Assembly: GCA_002633005.1 (NCBI GenBank)
Contig: NMRA01000649.1
Span: 1 to 64,000 of the forward strand
DNA length: 64,000 nucleotides
Direction of reading: 5' to 3'
DNA from: Phoronis australis
Lineage: Eukaryota > Phoronida > Phoronidae
Each line of letters begins with the position of its first letter. The stretch's first letter is position 1. A program made the translations under genes and the position numbers. Shown piece after piece: positions 33,701 to 48,700 of this stretch. The notes below the pieces were generated by a model that saw nothing but the letters and a program-made list of their open reading frames with translations, ran no database searches and was not told the origin of the DNA.

Positions 33701-36700
33701 TATTGCAAACTGCAAAAATTTATTTAAATTGAAATTAATTAACATAAAATTAAGCCCATTGTAAACCATGTTCTATGTTAAAAATATCAATTTTCTTCGC
33801 AATTGTTTATTGATCCAATGCAACGTCATCATGCTCTTTTTACTTTGTTGTATCCTCCACCCTCCTACAGCCATGCTGCTTTGGCTACTTAAACTTAAAC
33901 CCGCTGTGACAAGCAACAGTAATAGGCCTCAGGTCTGAATTAAGTATTAAGGACCTGTCAGTTCATATCAAGCACTGAATTAATGTCTAATGTCGCTTTC
34001 TCATTAGAGGAACTTTGGTTTACCGAAGCTTCACCGAAAATTCGCTTACCTTTCCCACTTAACAACGATATTGAAGTTGTTTCTGTAACAGGCGACTCAG
34101 TTCATTCGTACTCTCAGACGGTTATTGAGTATTGGGTTCGCCTACCATTTACGAGTGTTCATGAAAATGATCAGTGTCATTCTTCATCAGATCGTATATC
34201 GTTGCCGCGACCTCTGCTGATAACTTTGACGAAGCTTCACTTTTGGTTTTCCCCCTGGTGAGTACCGAAACTTCGCTTTTAAATCCTACTATTTTAAGCA
34301 AAGTTTTACTTGCAGACTATCGGAGTTAACCTTTCCCACTTACGAAAACTTTGGTAAAAGCAAAGTTTTGCTTTCAATGGGAAAGCGACTTTAGGCGAGC
34401 AAGGGACAAGATTAAACAGATTTTAAACAACAAAAGACCTAAATTAAAAGTTGTTTTTTGACAGAAGAGCTGGGTTCATTGCGCCATTAACAAATCTGAT
34501 TTGTTAACAATCTATTTCATCATCCTCTCAACATACAACACGCATCTTTTTTCTGTTAATTTCCTGCCGATGGCATTCTTATGATTTGGATGTGGCCAGT
34601 GGATTTAGAAGCTAACCCCAGGAGATTCCTGCCATAGCTAAGGCATTTTGAAGTGGTGTGATTCAGTGTCCCAGGTCTTCCTCTAGTGCATGTCCACAGC
34701 ATCAAAATGGACACCCTGGCTCACATTTAGACACGCTAGCTGTAGCGTCCTGTTAGCATTTGGAAGCCCAAGTGAGCAAGTTAACATTGATGTCTCTTTT
34801 AACTTGCTAACAGTGGCTCTTGGAGCTCATTGGCCTCTCTAGAATAGAAAAAATGGTTGACGAGTTGTAAGATGGTTAAATTTTATTGAAGAGCCATGTC
34901 TACAAAGTAACATACTGCTCTGTAACAGCAGTTTTACATGGGGTACTGAAACTGGTCACCCTGAAATATTCGGAAACCCATTCAGGATGCCCTTTTTAAA
35001 GTTCCTAGAAGAACCCCTGGTAGGAAGATACCCCCACGAGATCATTCTGTCTTATCTAAGCCATGGCCAGTTGGCATGACTGTGTCAGTGTGCAAGAACA
35101 CTGTTTTGCTTACTGCCACTTGGTATTCTGTAGGAAAACAAGCCTTCTGTAAACATGTGACTGGTTGATAATTCAATTTAGAGGTCTTTGATTTGGAGCT
35201 TGATCTGGTTATTGGGTGACTTGCCTCTAAAGGATTAAGACACTGCTGTTGTGCTCTAATTGCCAGTTGCATGTTCTGACTCTTGTTGAAAACCACTTCC
35301 CAACTACAGTGCTTGTGACATCTGAAAATATGGGCGCAGCTGTGACATGTCCTGTACTTTGTATTCTTGTACTTGTCTGTCATCTTATTGTGGTGGTCAT
35401 GATTAGTTATCTATGGCTGTGCCTGGCTGTACCACTTTAATGGGATCTGGATGTCTACCTGTCATTGTAAGGGCCCTCTGACTTCCTGGCTCCTGTTGTT
35501 GCTGAACTGGAAGAACATGAGCTTGGTGTGTGATTCAACATTTCTGGGTTGATCAGGTGGTGTAAACTTCCATGTGACCCGCCCCCCCCCTCCAAGTTGA
35601 CCACCAGCCTTCCAATTAAAGCCCGCCCCCTAGGGATGATATGATGGGTAACCCACCTGTCATTGTGCTGTTGAGAGATGTCACCAGGCTCTGCTTTGAC
35701 ATGATATAAATTTTCTTGCTTTGTCAATCTCAACTTGTGAATTGGTGATCTTGACATTTCTTGTTCTTTGGAGTCTGTTTTTATGCACCCACATATTATT
35801 GCCCTCATCTCTGTCTGGGCGTCCGGGCGTCCGACGTCCGCGGCTGTATCTCCTAAATCCCTTTCAGGATCTTATTGAAATTTGGCAGGTGTGTTCCTAT
35901 GGGGTTGACGACAGAGGACGACTAGTTTCGGACCGACCCGAATACTTCTATGCCCCCTGGTGGAAATTTTAGTTTTTTACGTTTGCCTCTGTTTCGTGAA
36001 ACGTCCTCAACCGATTTTCATGAAATTTGGCACATAGGCATCTATTAATGAGGTGCCGCTATCCTTATGTTTTTGGATAGATTCAAGGTAATTTGCGCCA
36101 CCTAGTGGCCATTTTTACTGTTTTCGAGTCTGTTTTTGGCATCCATCCCTCCATCAACCAAACCGCTCAAAGTATGATTGCGAAAATTGTCATGTATGTT
36201 CTTACAATGAAGTGGACGGCTGACGATGGTTTTCCGACGACTTAACTACTGTGGTGCCTTCTAGTGGCAATTTTGTTTTTTGCGCCTATGGCTGTATCCC
36301 CTAAACTGTTCGTAGGATCTTTACTAAATTTAGTAAGTGCATTTATATGATATTAATAACGCAGGATGACGGCTATCAGACAGATCTGACTTCTGGTGTG
36401 CCACCTAGTGGCAATTTATTTTTTTACGTTTACCTCTCTGTCTTCAAAGGTCCTCAATGTATTTTCATAAAATTTGGCATACAGGCATCTGTTAATGAGG
36501 TGGCGCCATTTCTTCATTTTCAGATGGATTCGACCTAGTTTGCGCCACCTAGTGGCCATTTTTACTGTTTTCGATTCTGTTTTTTGGCGTCCACTTGTCT
36601 ATCAACCAAACCGCTTTCAGGATAATTGTGAAAATTGGCATATATGTTTTAACTATGAAGTGGACGGCTGACGACGATTTTTCAACTTTGATTACTGTGG

Positions 36701-39700
36701 CGCCTCCTGTTGGCAGTTTTTTTGCGCTCATGGCTGTATTTCCTAAACCGTTTGCAGGATCTTTACTTGATTTAGCAAGTATATTTATATGATGTTGACA
36801 ATGAACAACGACGACTTTCAGATGGATCTGACCACTCGTATGCCCCCTAGTGGCAATTTTAGTTTTTTTACGTTTACCTCTGTATTTTCAAAGGTCCAAA
36901 ACAGATTTTCATAAAGTTTTGAATATAGACATCTATTGAAGAGATGACGCTTTGCTCCTGTTTTTGGATGGAATCTAGGTATTTTGCGCCACCTAGTGGC
37001 CATTTTTGCTGTTTTCAAACCCTGGTCAACCAAATCCTTCTAGAGATGGTTTTGAAAATTGAAATGTTCTCAGTGTGAAGAGGACGTTTGATGATGGTGA
37101 CTGACTACTGTGGCGCCTCCTAGTCTTAGCTCTGTTTTGTTTTGCATCCATAGCTGTATTTGGATGGATTGTACATTTTTGCGCCATCTAGTGGCCATTT
37201 TTTGATACAAATAAATAACCCTAAAAGCACACCATTTGCGATGCATTCGTGGGCACATTTCAACGCTCCGCGTTGCTCTTGTTTTTAACTTGTTTGCACT
37301 TTGTCCAGTTTCACGCCAGGACATATCAAACATTATTTTCAGATAAGAATAGTCACTTACAGGGGTCTCCGCATTTTGAGAACCAGTTGTCTCCACTGAA
37401 TAAGAGGCATCAAACTGGTTCTCGAAATGCGAGGCTTGTGTAAGTGACTACTGCCGCTTTATTTCCGTACTTTGTCATACCGCACTAGTTTTTATGTCTT
37501 GTGATCGTTGTCACTCAACAACTGCATTGCGCATAACCTTTTTAGGGGTTTAATTTGATTTGCTTTTAGTATAGAGAATTACCAAAAATTGTGTATTTCC
37601 TGTCTTTGTATTCCAGCACTACCTGTGTTAACACCACCTACATTGTTACACGTTGTGGTGTTGAGAAACACCGTCTTGCTGTGTTGTTCATTGCTCCATT
37701 CCTCCCTACATTCCTGCCATTCCCCCCACCCCAGGCCCCCTGACCCCTGTCAGTTAGCTACACTGACATCAACCATGACTATTTTATCAGCTCAGCTGAC
37801 AGTATTCTGAGTACACTCAGGGCTGTGAGTTGCATGTCACTCTTTCCTGTGTGCATCATTCACAGCGTGCCTTTGACAGAACTGTAAGTGAACTTATGTC
37901 TTGGTTATCCTAAATCCTCTATCAGTAGGCATACTGATTGATCTGGAACCCGAAAATCGCCTACCCTGAAATTACAACCCGGTTCTCTAATATCAGTTGA
38001 GTAGAAAAACCATTTGTCACCTAGTAGTTGACAAATGCAATTTTTAGTTGCAAGCGTAAGTTTGTTTAAGAAATGAATGCTTCTCTCTTAGACGGGCTGG
38101 AGCTAGAACCCATGAAAGTAATAAACACTTGGGTTTGTATTGGAACCTTTTCGGTAGACGCCATTTTGTAAAGTTACTGACATCATTGACGTCAGGTCTG
38201 TCGTGGTAGTGTTGTGTTTTGATGTCAACAGCAGCAGAAAGTCATGTCCTAATGTTTATTGTTTTTCGAACTGCCTTAATTAAACATCAAATGTTTTCAC
38301 CTACTCATATCATATAACTTGAAAAGCTTTGGATACTTTTGTAAATCATAAAGAATGTGAAATTGTGTATTCCTTCCATTGTCACAAATAAATTTCGGTG
38401 CTGATTTTCAGTGTCCAAAACAATGCAGAAACTAGTGGTTACAGCTGATGAGAATGTTTGTGATATTAATGTATCTCACAATTGCAAATTCACTACTTTA
38501 ATTATGTCCTTTTGATGTCACGATATTTTTGTGCCATTCAAATTTCGTTATTCCTCGTAAATTGATTTGTCTGAGAACTGCTTTTTCTCAGGGTATCTTT
38601 TGGTGCTTGTTAATCAGACATAGACAGGTGACAATTTTGCACGAGATTGTTGATAATTGGTGTCAGCTCAGTAGGAAATTTCATTTTTTTCCCTGGATTG
38701 ATGCCGAGAAGAGACAGAGGTATCAATTGTCCCTGGTTGGTCATATATGGTCAGTGGCAAGTGTCAAGATATCCAGACCAGATGGTCTGTGCTATGGACA
38801 CATCTGGTGGAAATAAGCCAGATTCTGTTGATGTCTAGTGTTGGAGTTGTTAACCTGGCCTGTTCTCATCTGTGTTAGTAATTACAGACTGACAAGTCTC
38901 TAGTGCTCACTCAGAGGACAGGGATGGTTGTAGGTAGCTCACACAAGGAGAGCTCGCAGTCTGACAGGCAGTTGGATATCTGTGACCAGGTTGGTGCCTT
39001 CTGATATAGCGTTCTTTCTACTTGGATGACTTCAGCAGTCATAGAGTGCAGTCATAGGGAGTTTTAAAGCTATAATTCTTGGTATGTTTGAAGTTCAACC
39101 TTTGGCTACACCATCATTCTCAAGCACTTAGTTTACAATGTCAGCACTTTTGTTTCTTACTTCTGAGGTACATCTGGATACAGTGTCCTAAAGTACAAAT
39201 TCATGGACGCCATTTTCTGAAAATGTTGGAAGTCATCGGAAACATCTGAGCTCCTGATTTAGAGAAATGCGACAGAATAGATTTTTGAAGGTCTTCTGTT
39301 TTCTAGTAAAAAGTGTCGGAGAGGATTCCAAGGGAACAGTTTAATGATTTGTCTGAAATTTTGGATGATGTTGGGTACAATGAATTTGATTAGTCGTTTG
39401 GTTTGAGTTCATTGATAGATTCTGTCTGCAGGCTGTAGTTCAAATGTAATGTATCGTAAGTCCCTTTTCTCACTAAATGATTTCATCCGTCTGGCAGATG
39501 GATTCTTTTTTCAAACAGATGGAAATTTATGTATGAAAGTTCTCAAACTGATGTTGAGTAGGTTTGGTGAATATGAGGTTATGAGGATGATCAGTCAGAC
39601 TCTGATTGGTTGACTAGCTCTCAGGTAATTGTAAGAGGTGTCGAGCTGGAATCGTCTCAAAATTCATGCAGCGATTTCCAGCCTTCCTGGTATGAACAGA

Positions 39701-42700
39701 CTCTCATATTTGTATTTGAATCTTTGCTCAAGATGGAGACATTTTCCGCAGCCGATAATGTGATTATTTTGCATGGCATAGCCAGTGAAAGCATATTTGT
39801 GAATATTGCAGTGTGCTCAGTGAACTGACTGGAGTTCTTTAATGCTAATTCTTTCCTGTGTTCAGAAGTGTGCATACCCAGATTTTGTGTGAAACAACAT
39901 AAATGCTTTGATTTTGTATGACATCACAGATCACACGTGTACTCGGGTTTGATCGTAACGTCACATGCCCCCACACAGCAGTTTGAGAGTGGATGCTGAT
40001 GAGAGGATCCGAAAACATTGATATGTAGGTTCATTAAGTTTTGTGTACATGCGAAAAGGAACTTAGTAGTATTAGTCACTCTATCAGTGAACTGACTTAA
40101 TGTTCAAAGTGCAAATGTTGGCCCACCAATTTTTTAATGTTCATATTTTATATTTCATACCATCGCAGTACCTTTAAATAAGTGCCACTTTCCGCATGTT
40201 TCTGGTAAAATGTCTAAATATAGAAGACATGGTGGAAATTTATTTTGATCTGACTTTCGCCAATGCGTTATGAAGTTTTTTGCCACTAGGTTGGTTTGAA
40301 CCAAAATTTACATGTGTCCATGGCAACGTCTCCATCGTTTTTATGAAGGCAATAAGCTTTTGAAAGGTGAAAATTTATACTTGTTTTTGACTTTGATTAT
40401 GATGAATTACTGCAAACGTACGATCTTTGATTTAAATACATGTCATGGATTCCGTCTGTAGTACTGTAGTATTCAAGCGCTTGGTTTAAAGTATCTGCTA
40501 CTGACAAATCCTGAGAAATCAAATCTCTTGAGTTGTGTTTTAATTGTGTTAAATACATAAGTCATGCCTGGAGACAAGTGCAGGGACTGCCCATGAAACT
40601 TGTTAGTACAACTGTGGCCAATTGGCTAAAATAATAGAGGTGTAGAGATCTGGCACTTGTCAACAAACCATGACTAAATGAATTAGTCTTGAGGAGCTTG
40701 GTCCTGACAACCACAGGGGGCACTAGATTCTAATGTCTACCCACAATGCCGTACTTGTGGGTGGACTCTTGTCAGGCTATTCATGACTTGGTGTCTCCGT
40801 TTATGTGCATTGGCATTTTGTCAAATTTTCGCTGTCGTGTGGCGAGATGCAAAATCTTTCTTGAAAATTGAGCAAGTGGTCGTGAAGACATGGGCCTGTC
40901 TTTCTTTTCTGTTCCAATTTGTGATGTGGCTACTGCATGGCCTGTTTTCTGACCTTAATATTTAGAAGATGTTGTTTCGGATTGCACCACTGGGGTGTGT
41001 ATTCGAAATGAAATGGAAGTGGTTAAGAGAGGGATTCTCTGTCACTAATACATGACTGATTACCTGGTTACTTAAATTTCATAATTATTTAGCAGAAACA
41101 TTTGGGTGAATGCAAATGTTCATGTTAGCAAATTCCCCATACTTTTGAAAATTTTCGCATCGAGCGTCCACTGCTCGGAGTATCCACCATAATTTGCTTC
41201 ATGGGATTAATTTTCAAGATAGTGAGGCGCACTTTCAAATGCTCGACCGGGTCCATTTATAGTCTCATCGTAGTCACTGCCAGGAATTAGGCCGTTGCCA
41301 GGGACATCATATTCTGTTAGTCCTTTGCAGTGCGTTAAAATGACCCACTTTGTTGAAATTGACACTTACCAAGACTACAGTGTTGCATTCTATGCTACAA
41401 AAAAATTTACTTTTCATCAATTTTAAGAGCCAAATATTGGCCTTGTTTACCTCTGAGGTGGTGACATTTCATGTCTGGCCTATTCTTTCTATATATGCCA
41501 TGGGAGTAAACTCCAGTCACCCAATAACGGCATAATGCTTTCATCGTAGTCCGTTCTGTCTCTTTCTGACGTCCAAAGTCCCTTCGTGGGTAAAATTTTC
41601 CGACATGTTTTTCTGACTAAATGGCTTCCTGATAGGATTTCTGTAGTTTTTAACTATCAAGTTTAAAGCTGCCTTTTGTTCTTGTTCAGCTGTTGATGGT
41701 GAATTCTTCACCGAAACGCTGGTGCCACACTCATCCCATTGTGGACTGTTGCAGATTGAGTCGCCAACTCTAGTCACATGCAATGCGTACATGTGCCATT
41801 TTCTGATCCGCAGTTTTGGGGTTGCCCAACGCCTTTAAAAACTGAAGCATTTTCTCGAGTCGTTGATGGCTTCGATGCTCGTGTTGGTAACGGAAATAGA
41901 ATCCTATTTTGTGAGGATTGTTACGAGACCAATTTCATTATTGATATTAAAAGGCCTAATTTGTTTTCATTTTCAGTCAGCTATATGGGGCGAAATGCCG
42001 TTTTGAATTTGTTATTAACCTGTATCCTTATTCGCTCTAAAATTACCCACATGATTTGAATCAGATTGGAGCATTTTTTCCGTTTTTAATAAAGTGGTTG
42101 TCTTGTCAGTCTGTCTTTCTTGGTTAATATTCTTTTCAACCTCTTTTGTCAACTTTGTGAGAATTTTTTGATGGTCTCACTCCTTGTCTGGTTATTATAA
42201 AATTCATTCACAACTTGTAACTCGTCAATAGCTCGAAGTGTTTGTATTGTTTTCTGTTAAAGTCAAGTAAACTGGTGGTGTGACGTCCATTTTATGATCA
42301 TTTTATTCCTTCTTGGACACCATGCTGTTCATCCATTGGAGGTTTCTTCAAAATATGATTCCTGTACGTAGCTATGACTTACCGTCTAGTTATTTTGAGA
42401 TAATGCGGATGACTAAGGTCCTACACTAGGGCACGTGGGTGACTTGCAACAGTCGACCTCTACATAGATTCAAACTTTTCCATCATTTCCATGTAATGCA
42501 GACCTTGCTTTTTGCAATTACTATGAAATTGGCACTCAGAATTTAGTAACTTTAAAATATCCCAAGAATTGGTTGACACTGAATTCCTAATGGCGCCATG
42601 CTATTCATTTTTCAATTTTTGATTTATAGCACCAAAGTTCCTCAGACCTCAGTCCTTAAAGACTGATACCTTTGTTAAATTCGACTTGCGGACATATCCC

Positions 42701-45700
42701 GCCAAGTGATACAATAGAGGGTGTATCTTCTGTTCCTCATTTGCCCTGTCGTCGTTGTCATCTAGTGCCAGTAATGGTTTCATCATAGTTGCATCGTCTG
42801 CGTCAATGCCGTTCCATTGCTGGCAGCATCGTCCATGTTGTCACTTTCAGTGCCATCAGTAGTCTCATGGTGTTCGTCATGCTGTTCACATTTTGTTATT
42901 AATGTCACACGTGTTATCATACTTGTCTTTGGTGTTGTTGCCTCGAGTTAAGTACCATAGCAATCTATTCTGATTGACCATAGAAATGACTTCGAATAAC
43001 TTAATAAATGAAGATTGGCTCTCCCAACAAGAGTAGAGATTGGCTCTCTCAATAATGGTAGAGATTGGCTCTCAAAATAAGGGTAGAGATTGGCTCTCCC
43101 AACAAGGGTAGAGATTGGCTCTCTCAGTAACGGTAGAGATTGGCTATCAAAATAAGGCCAGAGATTGACTCTCCCAACAAGGGTGGAGATTGGCTCTCCT
43201 AACAAGGGTAGAGATTGGCTCTCTCAGTAACGGTAGAGATTGGCTCTCAAAATAAGGCCAGAGATTGACTCTCAAAACAAGGGTGGAGATTGGCTCTCCT
43301 AACAAGGGTACAGATTGGCTCTCCCAACAAGGGCAGAGATTGGCTCTCTCAGTAACGGTAGAGATTGGCTCTCAAAATAAGGGTAGAGATTGGCTCTCCC
43401 AACGAGGGTGGAGATTGGCTCTCCTAACAAGGGTAGACATTGGCTCTCCCAACCAGGGTAGAGATTGGCTCTTCCAACAAGGGTAGAGATTGGCCCCTTC
43501 ATTACAATTCTCTTTTGCATTTGTTTATAATTCCACTAGAGAAAGGCAACTGTTATGTAATCTAGCTGTATGCTAATCTTACTGTACTTGCATTAGTCTG
43601 TAATAAAGGCGTAGCATTGAGCGACACGCTATCAGGCTAGTCAACTCACATGTCTTTCCAAATAAGGAATTCAGTACAGTCTGTATCTTGAGTACACGCT
43701 GGAGACTGGAAAGAGGATAGTTGTTGCCTTTTTGTTATCCTCTTGTCTTCAATTGACTTTTCCAAGTGTCGTTCCTCAGGGGCCCTTTCATTTTACAGTA
43801 ATTTCAACTTATCTCACAGGAAATTGTCAAAATTAATCTTACTGGAAACAAAGGAAACTTCACGAAATGTTAATTATAAAATATGCACAGCACAAACCAT
43901 GTTAGTACGGTGATAGACTAAATTTTGTATCTTTATTTTTGCATAAAAAGTTTAACAAAATAGACTTTGAATTGTTGGCCATTTTGTTTGCTAAATAACT
44001 GAAGAATAACTGTAAAACATTTTTTTAATTTCAAAGCCACGCTTTGATTATTTTTTTACAGTCATACCAGCGGGAGACTTTCAACTAGCAACGTGCTGAC
44101 TGGTTCCGTACGACCTGATACCAGTGGCCTCTAGAGAATTGTGAAACTGTCTTTTCACGAAATCAAATCATTCCCCTATGCCTCCCTCTGTGACAGCTAG
44201 GTGGCGATAAAAGTCACGGGTCCCACGTGATCAGCCCACATGGACTCCTTAAAGTATCCCTTTTGTTGAGCGTATTTTGGTTAGCCTGCTTGGCATGCTT
44301 TAGCATATCTCAGGTGTTCCGACCAGCTTTATTACTGATAGGATTTCATTAGCAGGTATTGGAAATTGGTGAAGTCTTAAAATTTGGCTTTCATTGTCAG
44401 TATGCCTTACCCTTTCATTTTGGAAGAGTGTCTGTGTATTGAGATGGTAGTTAATCTGTTATTGACATCCTCTTTATAATCCTGGTCTGTGTTAAGCATC
44501 AGCTTCTGCCCAATTCATTCTGTTATTGTATTCCTATATACATGCTCTCTTGTTTTCATGAGGGATTTCCCTAGTTTTCCATTGTAATATTGCCATCGAT
44601 TCCTGTGTCACCAGTAAAGTACTGTTTGACCAGGCATAAGCTATGGTCTTGAGACGGTCAAGCAACCAGGTAGGCAGTTGTTATATTTGGCACATTAGGA
44701 GAATGTGTAAGTCATTCCGTTTATTGGAAAAATTCATCAGTTTTTTATGCAATTGGCAAACAAATTTGATTCCGTTTCTCGTCATGAAAAAATTTCAGAA
44801 AAATTTTCTGGGGTATTTGCAGCTGTCACCGAAGCAGTGTTCAAAGTTTGAGCACATTTCCTCAACAACGATGCCATTTTCATAACAACGGATGTGAAAA
44901 TCGGTGAGCAGCTTTTGTCTTACCTGTTAATGACTAGGAAAACAAGTCTTTCTCTTCATCCATTACGGCAGGGAAAGTGATACGCTTGTGGTAGTCTTAA
45001 AATACAAAACCTTTGTCAACAGAAACATGAAAAAATATAATGTAGGCAAGCATAATCTGATAATCAGGTAGTTGATAGTTGACAAGTGGCAGCTGTTGGT
45101 ACATTACTTGGAGGTTAAAGTTCATTTTCCAGTCCAGTGTGTAAGGTGTTCTTCATCAGCCTTCAAGTAACAGCTGTCACAAGTCACAACAATCAGGAAA
45201 GCATCTCCATACCAAAGCAAGTCTAATTAGATATTTTAATTCTTCGTTTGTTTTCCACCTAACAAGGTGTAAAATTAATATAAAATCTTATTTTGTTTAA
45301 TTTATTTATCTATGGCTATGGATGTGAAGGAACGGGCTTGGAATTTTCCTCTTTTAAGATGATTTCCTCTTTTTTGTTTTGATTTCATCTTATTTGATTA
45401 TCAGTTTCCTCTTCTTGTCTCTTTTTTATCATTACTTTGACTTTATTCATGCAAAAATGTTCATAAAAAATTTACAACGCAAACAATATTTCTATCACAC
45501 AAGCCTATTTATTTGTGGAACGATACATCACCTGGAAATTTTTCCTCTTCACATTCCAAGCCCTGAGGAAAATTTATTGTGACACAGCTTGAATTTTTCT
45601 TACTGTCCAAATTGTGCTGCAGTATTCAAGCTTGGTCAGTATTCAAGCTTGGTCAGTATCCAAGCTTGGTCAGTATTCAAGCTTGGTCAGTATTCAAGCT

Positions 45701-48700
45701 TGGTCAGTATTCAAGCTTGGTCAGTATTCAAGCTTGGTCAGTATTCAAGCTTGGTCGGTATTCAAGCTTGTTCAGTATTCAAGCTTGGTCAGTATTCAAG
45801 CTTGGTCAGATTATTCAAGCTCAGTAGACACGTTATTCAAGCTCTGTAAAAAGCTTGGTCAGTGTTATCCAAGCTTGGGCAGTGTCCAAACTTGGTCAGG
45901 ACTATCCAAGCTCTGTTGTTATTGTCCTAGCTTGGTCAGTATTATCCTAGCTTGGTCAATATTATCCAAGCTCCGTCAGTCTTGTCCAAGCTCGGTCAGT
46001 ATTATCTTAGCTTGGTCTGTATTATCCAAGCTCCGTCAGTCTTGTCCAAGCTCGGTCAGTGTTATCCAAGCTGCGTCAGTATTATCCAAGCTTGGTCAGT
46101 GTTGTCCAAGCTTTGCTGTAGTTTTCCAAGCTTTCTGAACTTACCTTAATTCAGGGCTCCACATGTTGCATAATCATTGCATAACCGTATCATGGTTGTA
46201 TTGGTATTCAGTATTCCATACAATCTTCTATGTTATATGCGAATTGGTCATGGGAAAGAGTTATTTCTACCACCAATGGGAAAAACCGAGCCGGGTTTGC
46301 TTGGCGACCAAATTCTCTAAAGATATAGCAAAATCTTACTAATTACGGACACAATATGAAGGACGTTTTTTCATAAATGATATGCGGTACCAGAGTAATG
46401 CTTTGCCATATCTAAGTTTTGTACCATAGCTGCCAGCAGAAATATTTTAAAAATTGTGGGCATTAGAAGCCCTTGAAAAAGTGCGATTTTGGCAATTATT
46501 TTTGACTGAAATTGCCGAGATTGTACCGTAGTCCGATTGCACATAATGTTTCTAACCACCAATCTTGTTTACACTTGCACAGCAATTGTTATCAAGATGC
46601 AGTTGTAATTCGAACTCAGACTTCAATTTTTAAAAAGGTGACTTAAGCCCAAAAGCCCAAAAAGCTACTGATAAACTCCTTAACGAGCCTGAATTTCACT
46701 GTTCATTGGAAGTAATTTTTTTAAGTTAACCCAGCACTGTTTAGTAAGGGGCAATGAAAAAATGAATATCAGATAGTTTTACGTACTGTTAAGGTTGGCC
46801 GAAGTTGGACAAATGTATCTTGCTGTGGTCGTTATAGAACTAGACTCGCTGAATATTTAATCAGTCATAGTACTTGAGTTGGCCTTAGAAATGAAAGGTG
46901 AGAATTTCGACTGTTGTTTTTGTGCGAAATGACTAAAAAAATCGCTGCGTTTGTAAGTACAAGTACGTGTAGAGATAATGTGGTTATTCACCTCACTTCA
47001 TTGACTGCTAGCAAATACCGTATAATACACCTTCCTTCAGTCTGTGGTGTTCTGAGTGACCTAGTGGCCAAACTATCAACAACAAAAAACACTGTGAAAT
47101 GGAGCCAGCTATGATTAGGAAAAAATATTTCCATTTTCAAAATCACAAAATCTGTCCGAGTTTCGCTCGGATCAATTTTATACGTTCTATCTTCATATGT
47201 TGCCAATGACAGCTGTTTACTGCCGGGCAAATGTCACTTCTATTGTGAGACTGAATTAAATTGTTCGTATAATATATTATTGAAATGCGACATGATATCA
47301 TTGGCTGCATTGAACTGTAGTTGCCAGCTGAATGGAACTGGGTGGACACGGAGTTAACAATTGATTATGTCTTCCATCACGGTAAGAAGGTGACCAACTA
47401 TCAGAGGCATTGGAATCGACTTTTTGGCTGGTTAAGACTCCTTAGAATGTTGTTGGCGATTTTCTTTACTGCGTATAGTTGTTTTAGGGCGTACTTAGGA
47501 CTAGGGTACTTTTTGTTTGTCTGACCAAACTTTTTGGCAGAGTGAAATTGGGATGGATTGACAATGTATAAAGCAAATGTTTGTTGTTTGCGTCTTTCTG
47601 TTTCCAAGGTGTTTTATATTGCTTGCAGAATAATAAGCAGATGTACGAACCAAAAAAGCCACCAACGTGTCTTTGAAGGATTCCATGAATTTTTTTCAGG
47701 AAATTGTGGTTGCCTCCCCTCTGCCTTGCGATATCCTAAATTGACCAGGGCCCAGTGCTCTCCAATCTCCGTACTCAGACTCATACTCATACTCGAAATT
47801 TCATGCTCAAAATCGTGCTTACTGAAGTCGCACTCAAAAAAGCATATTTAATGTCGCATTTCGAGTAGACTCCAAACGTACTCAAATCTGAGTATCGTAC
47901 TCGAGTTGCTATGGAACTCTTTATGATGTGAAATGCAAAACCATGCAGTCGTGCTGATTCAGCGCTCCCTATATTCGCATAGACTACACTAGCAACTACA
48001 TTATCATCTGCTGTCGCTACAATTACAAGAGCCAAACTTAGAATGCTGAGTGTTCTGTAACTGTTATTCATTTTTTCAGTTCCAATACAATTTTCTTAAA
48101 CCATTTCTTGATACACTTGCCAATTGTTAAGCTTTACTTCTTGAGTTTGTTATATCCCAAAAATGTCTAAAATAAGAAATTTGTAACAGCTTATCACATC
48201 AAAGAAAGTCACCGCTGGAGTGGAACAGCCACAATCTTAGTGTCTGATTTAGCCAGGGGGGCAAAATGAGTTCATTCTTCCCTACACTTGACACATTTAC
48301 TCCTAAAATTGGCATGGTCACACCGACTATTGACAGCATATTGAAAATTTCTTTCTCAGTAATGCAGTGGTGGACCGGTGACCCCAGGCGGGGGGGAGAG
48401 GGGTCCGGTACCATATCCGTCACAGGCCTGCAACCAACATTTTTAAGGGAGAGTTCGAATTGCACATTTTCTTTGACGGGAGGTCGAATTTGAAAAGTTT
48501 GTACCTTAATTGCCAGTGGTGGCAGTCTTCTCTATTTAGCTGGCTTTCCACGTCTGCCGGAAACACCAGTCAACATTTTTGGGCCTCAGTTGTTTGGTTC
48601 CTGGTCAACCCCTGTTCTCTCTTGCTAATTTAGTCTTGACATAGAACCTATTGCTGTGTAGGCCTACGCTGATGTCAAAACTTTGATACTGTATCTGCAT

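Noticed and set aside
43011-43494. CRISPR-like repeat array
   Set aside because: Units are directly tandem without unique spacers, in an animal intron.
42948-43520. Open frames on both strands (LVGRANLYP and DWLSQQG repeats)
   Set aside because: They are produced by the 25 bp minisatellite; being open on both strands argues against coding.
45614-46138. 174-codon open frame and overlapping frames rich in [10 protein letters not shown]
   Set aside because: They are translations of the 17 bp tandem repeat in three registers; no start context, splice signals or non-repetitive sequence supports a gene.
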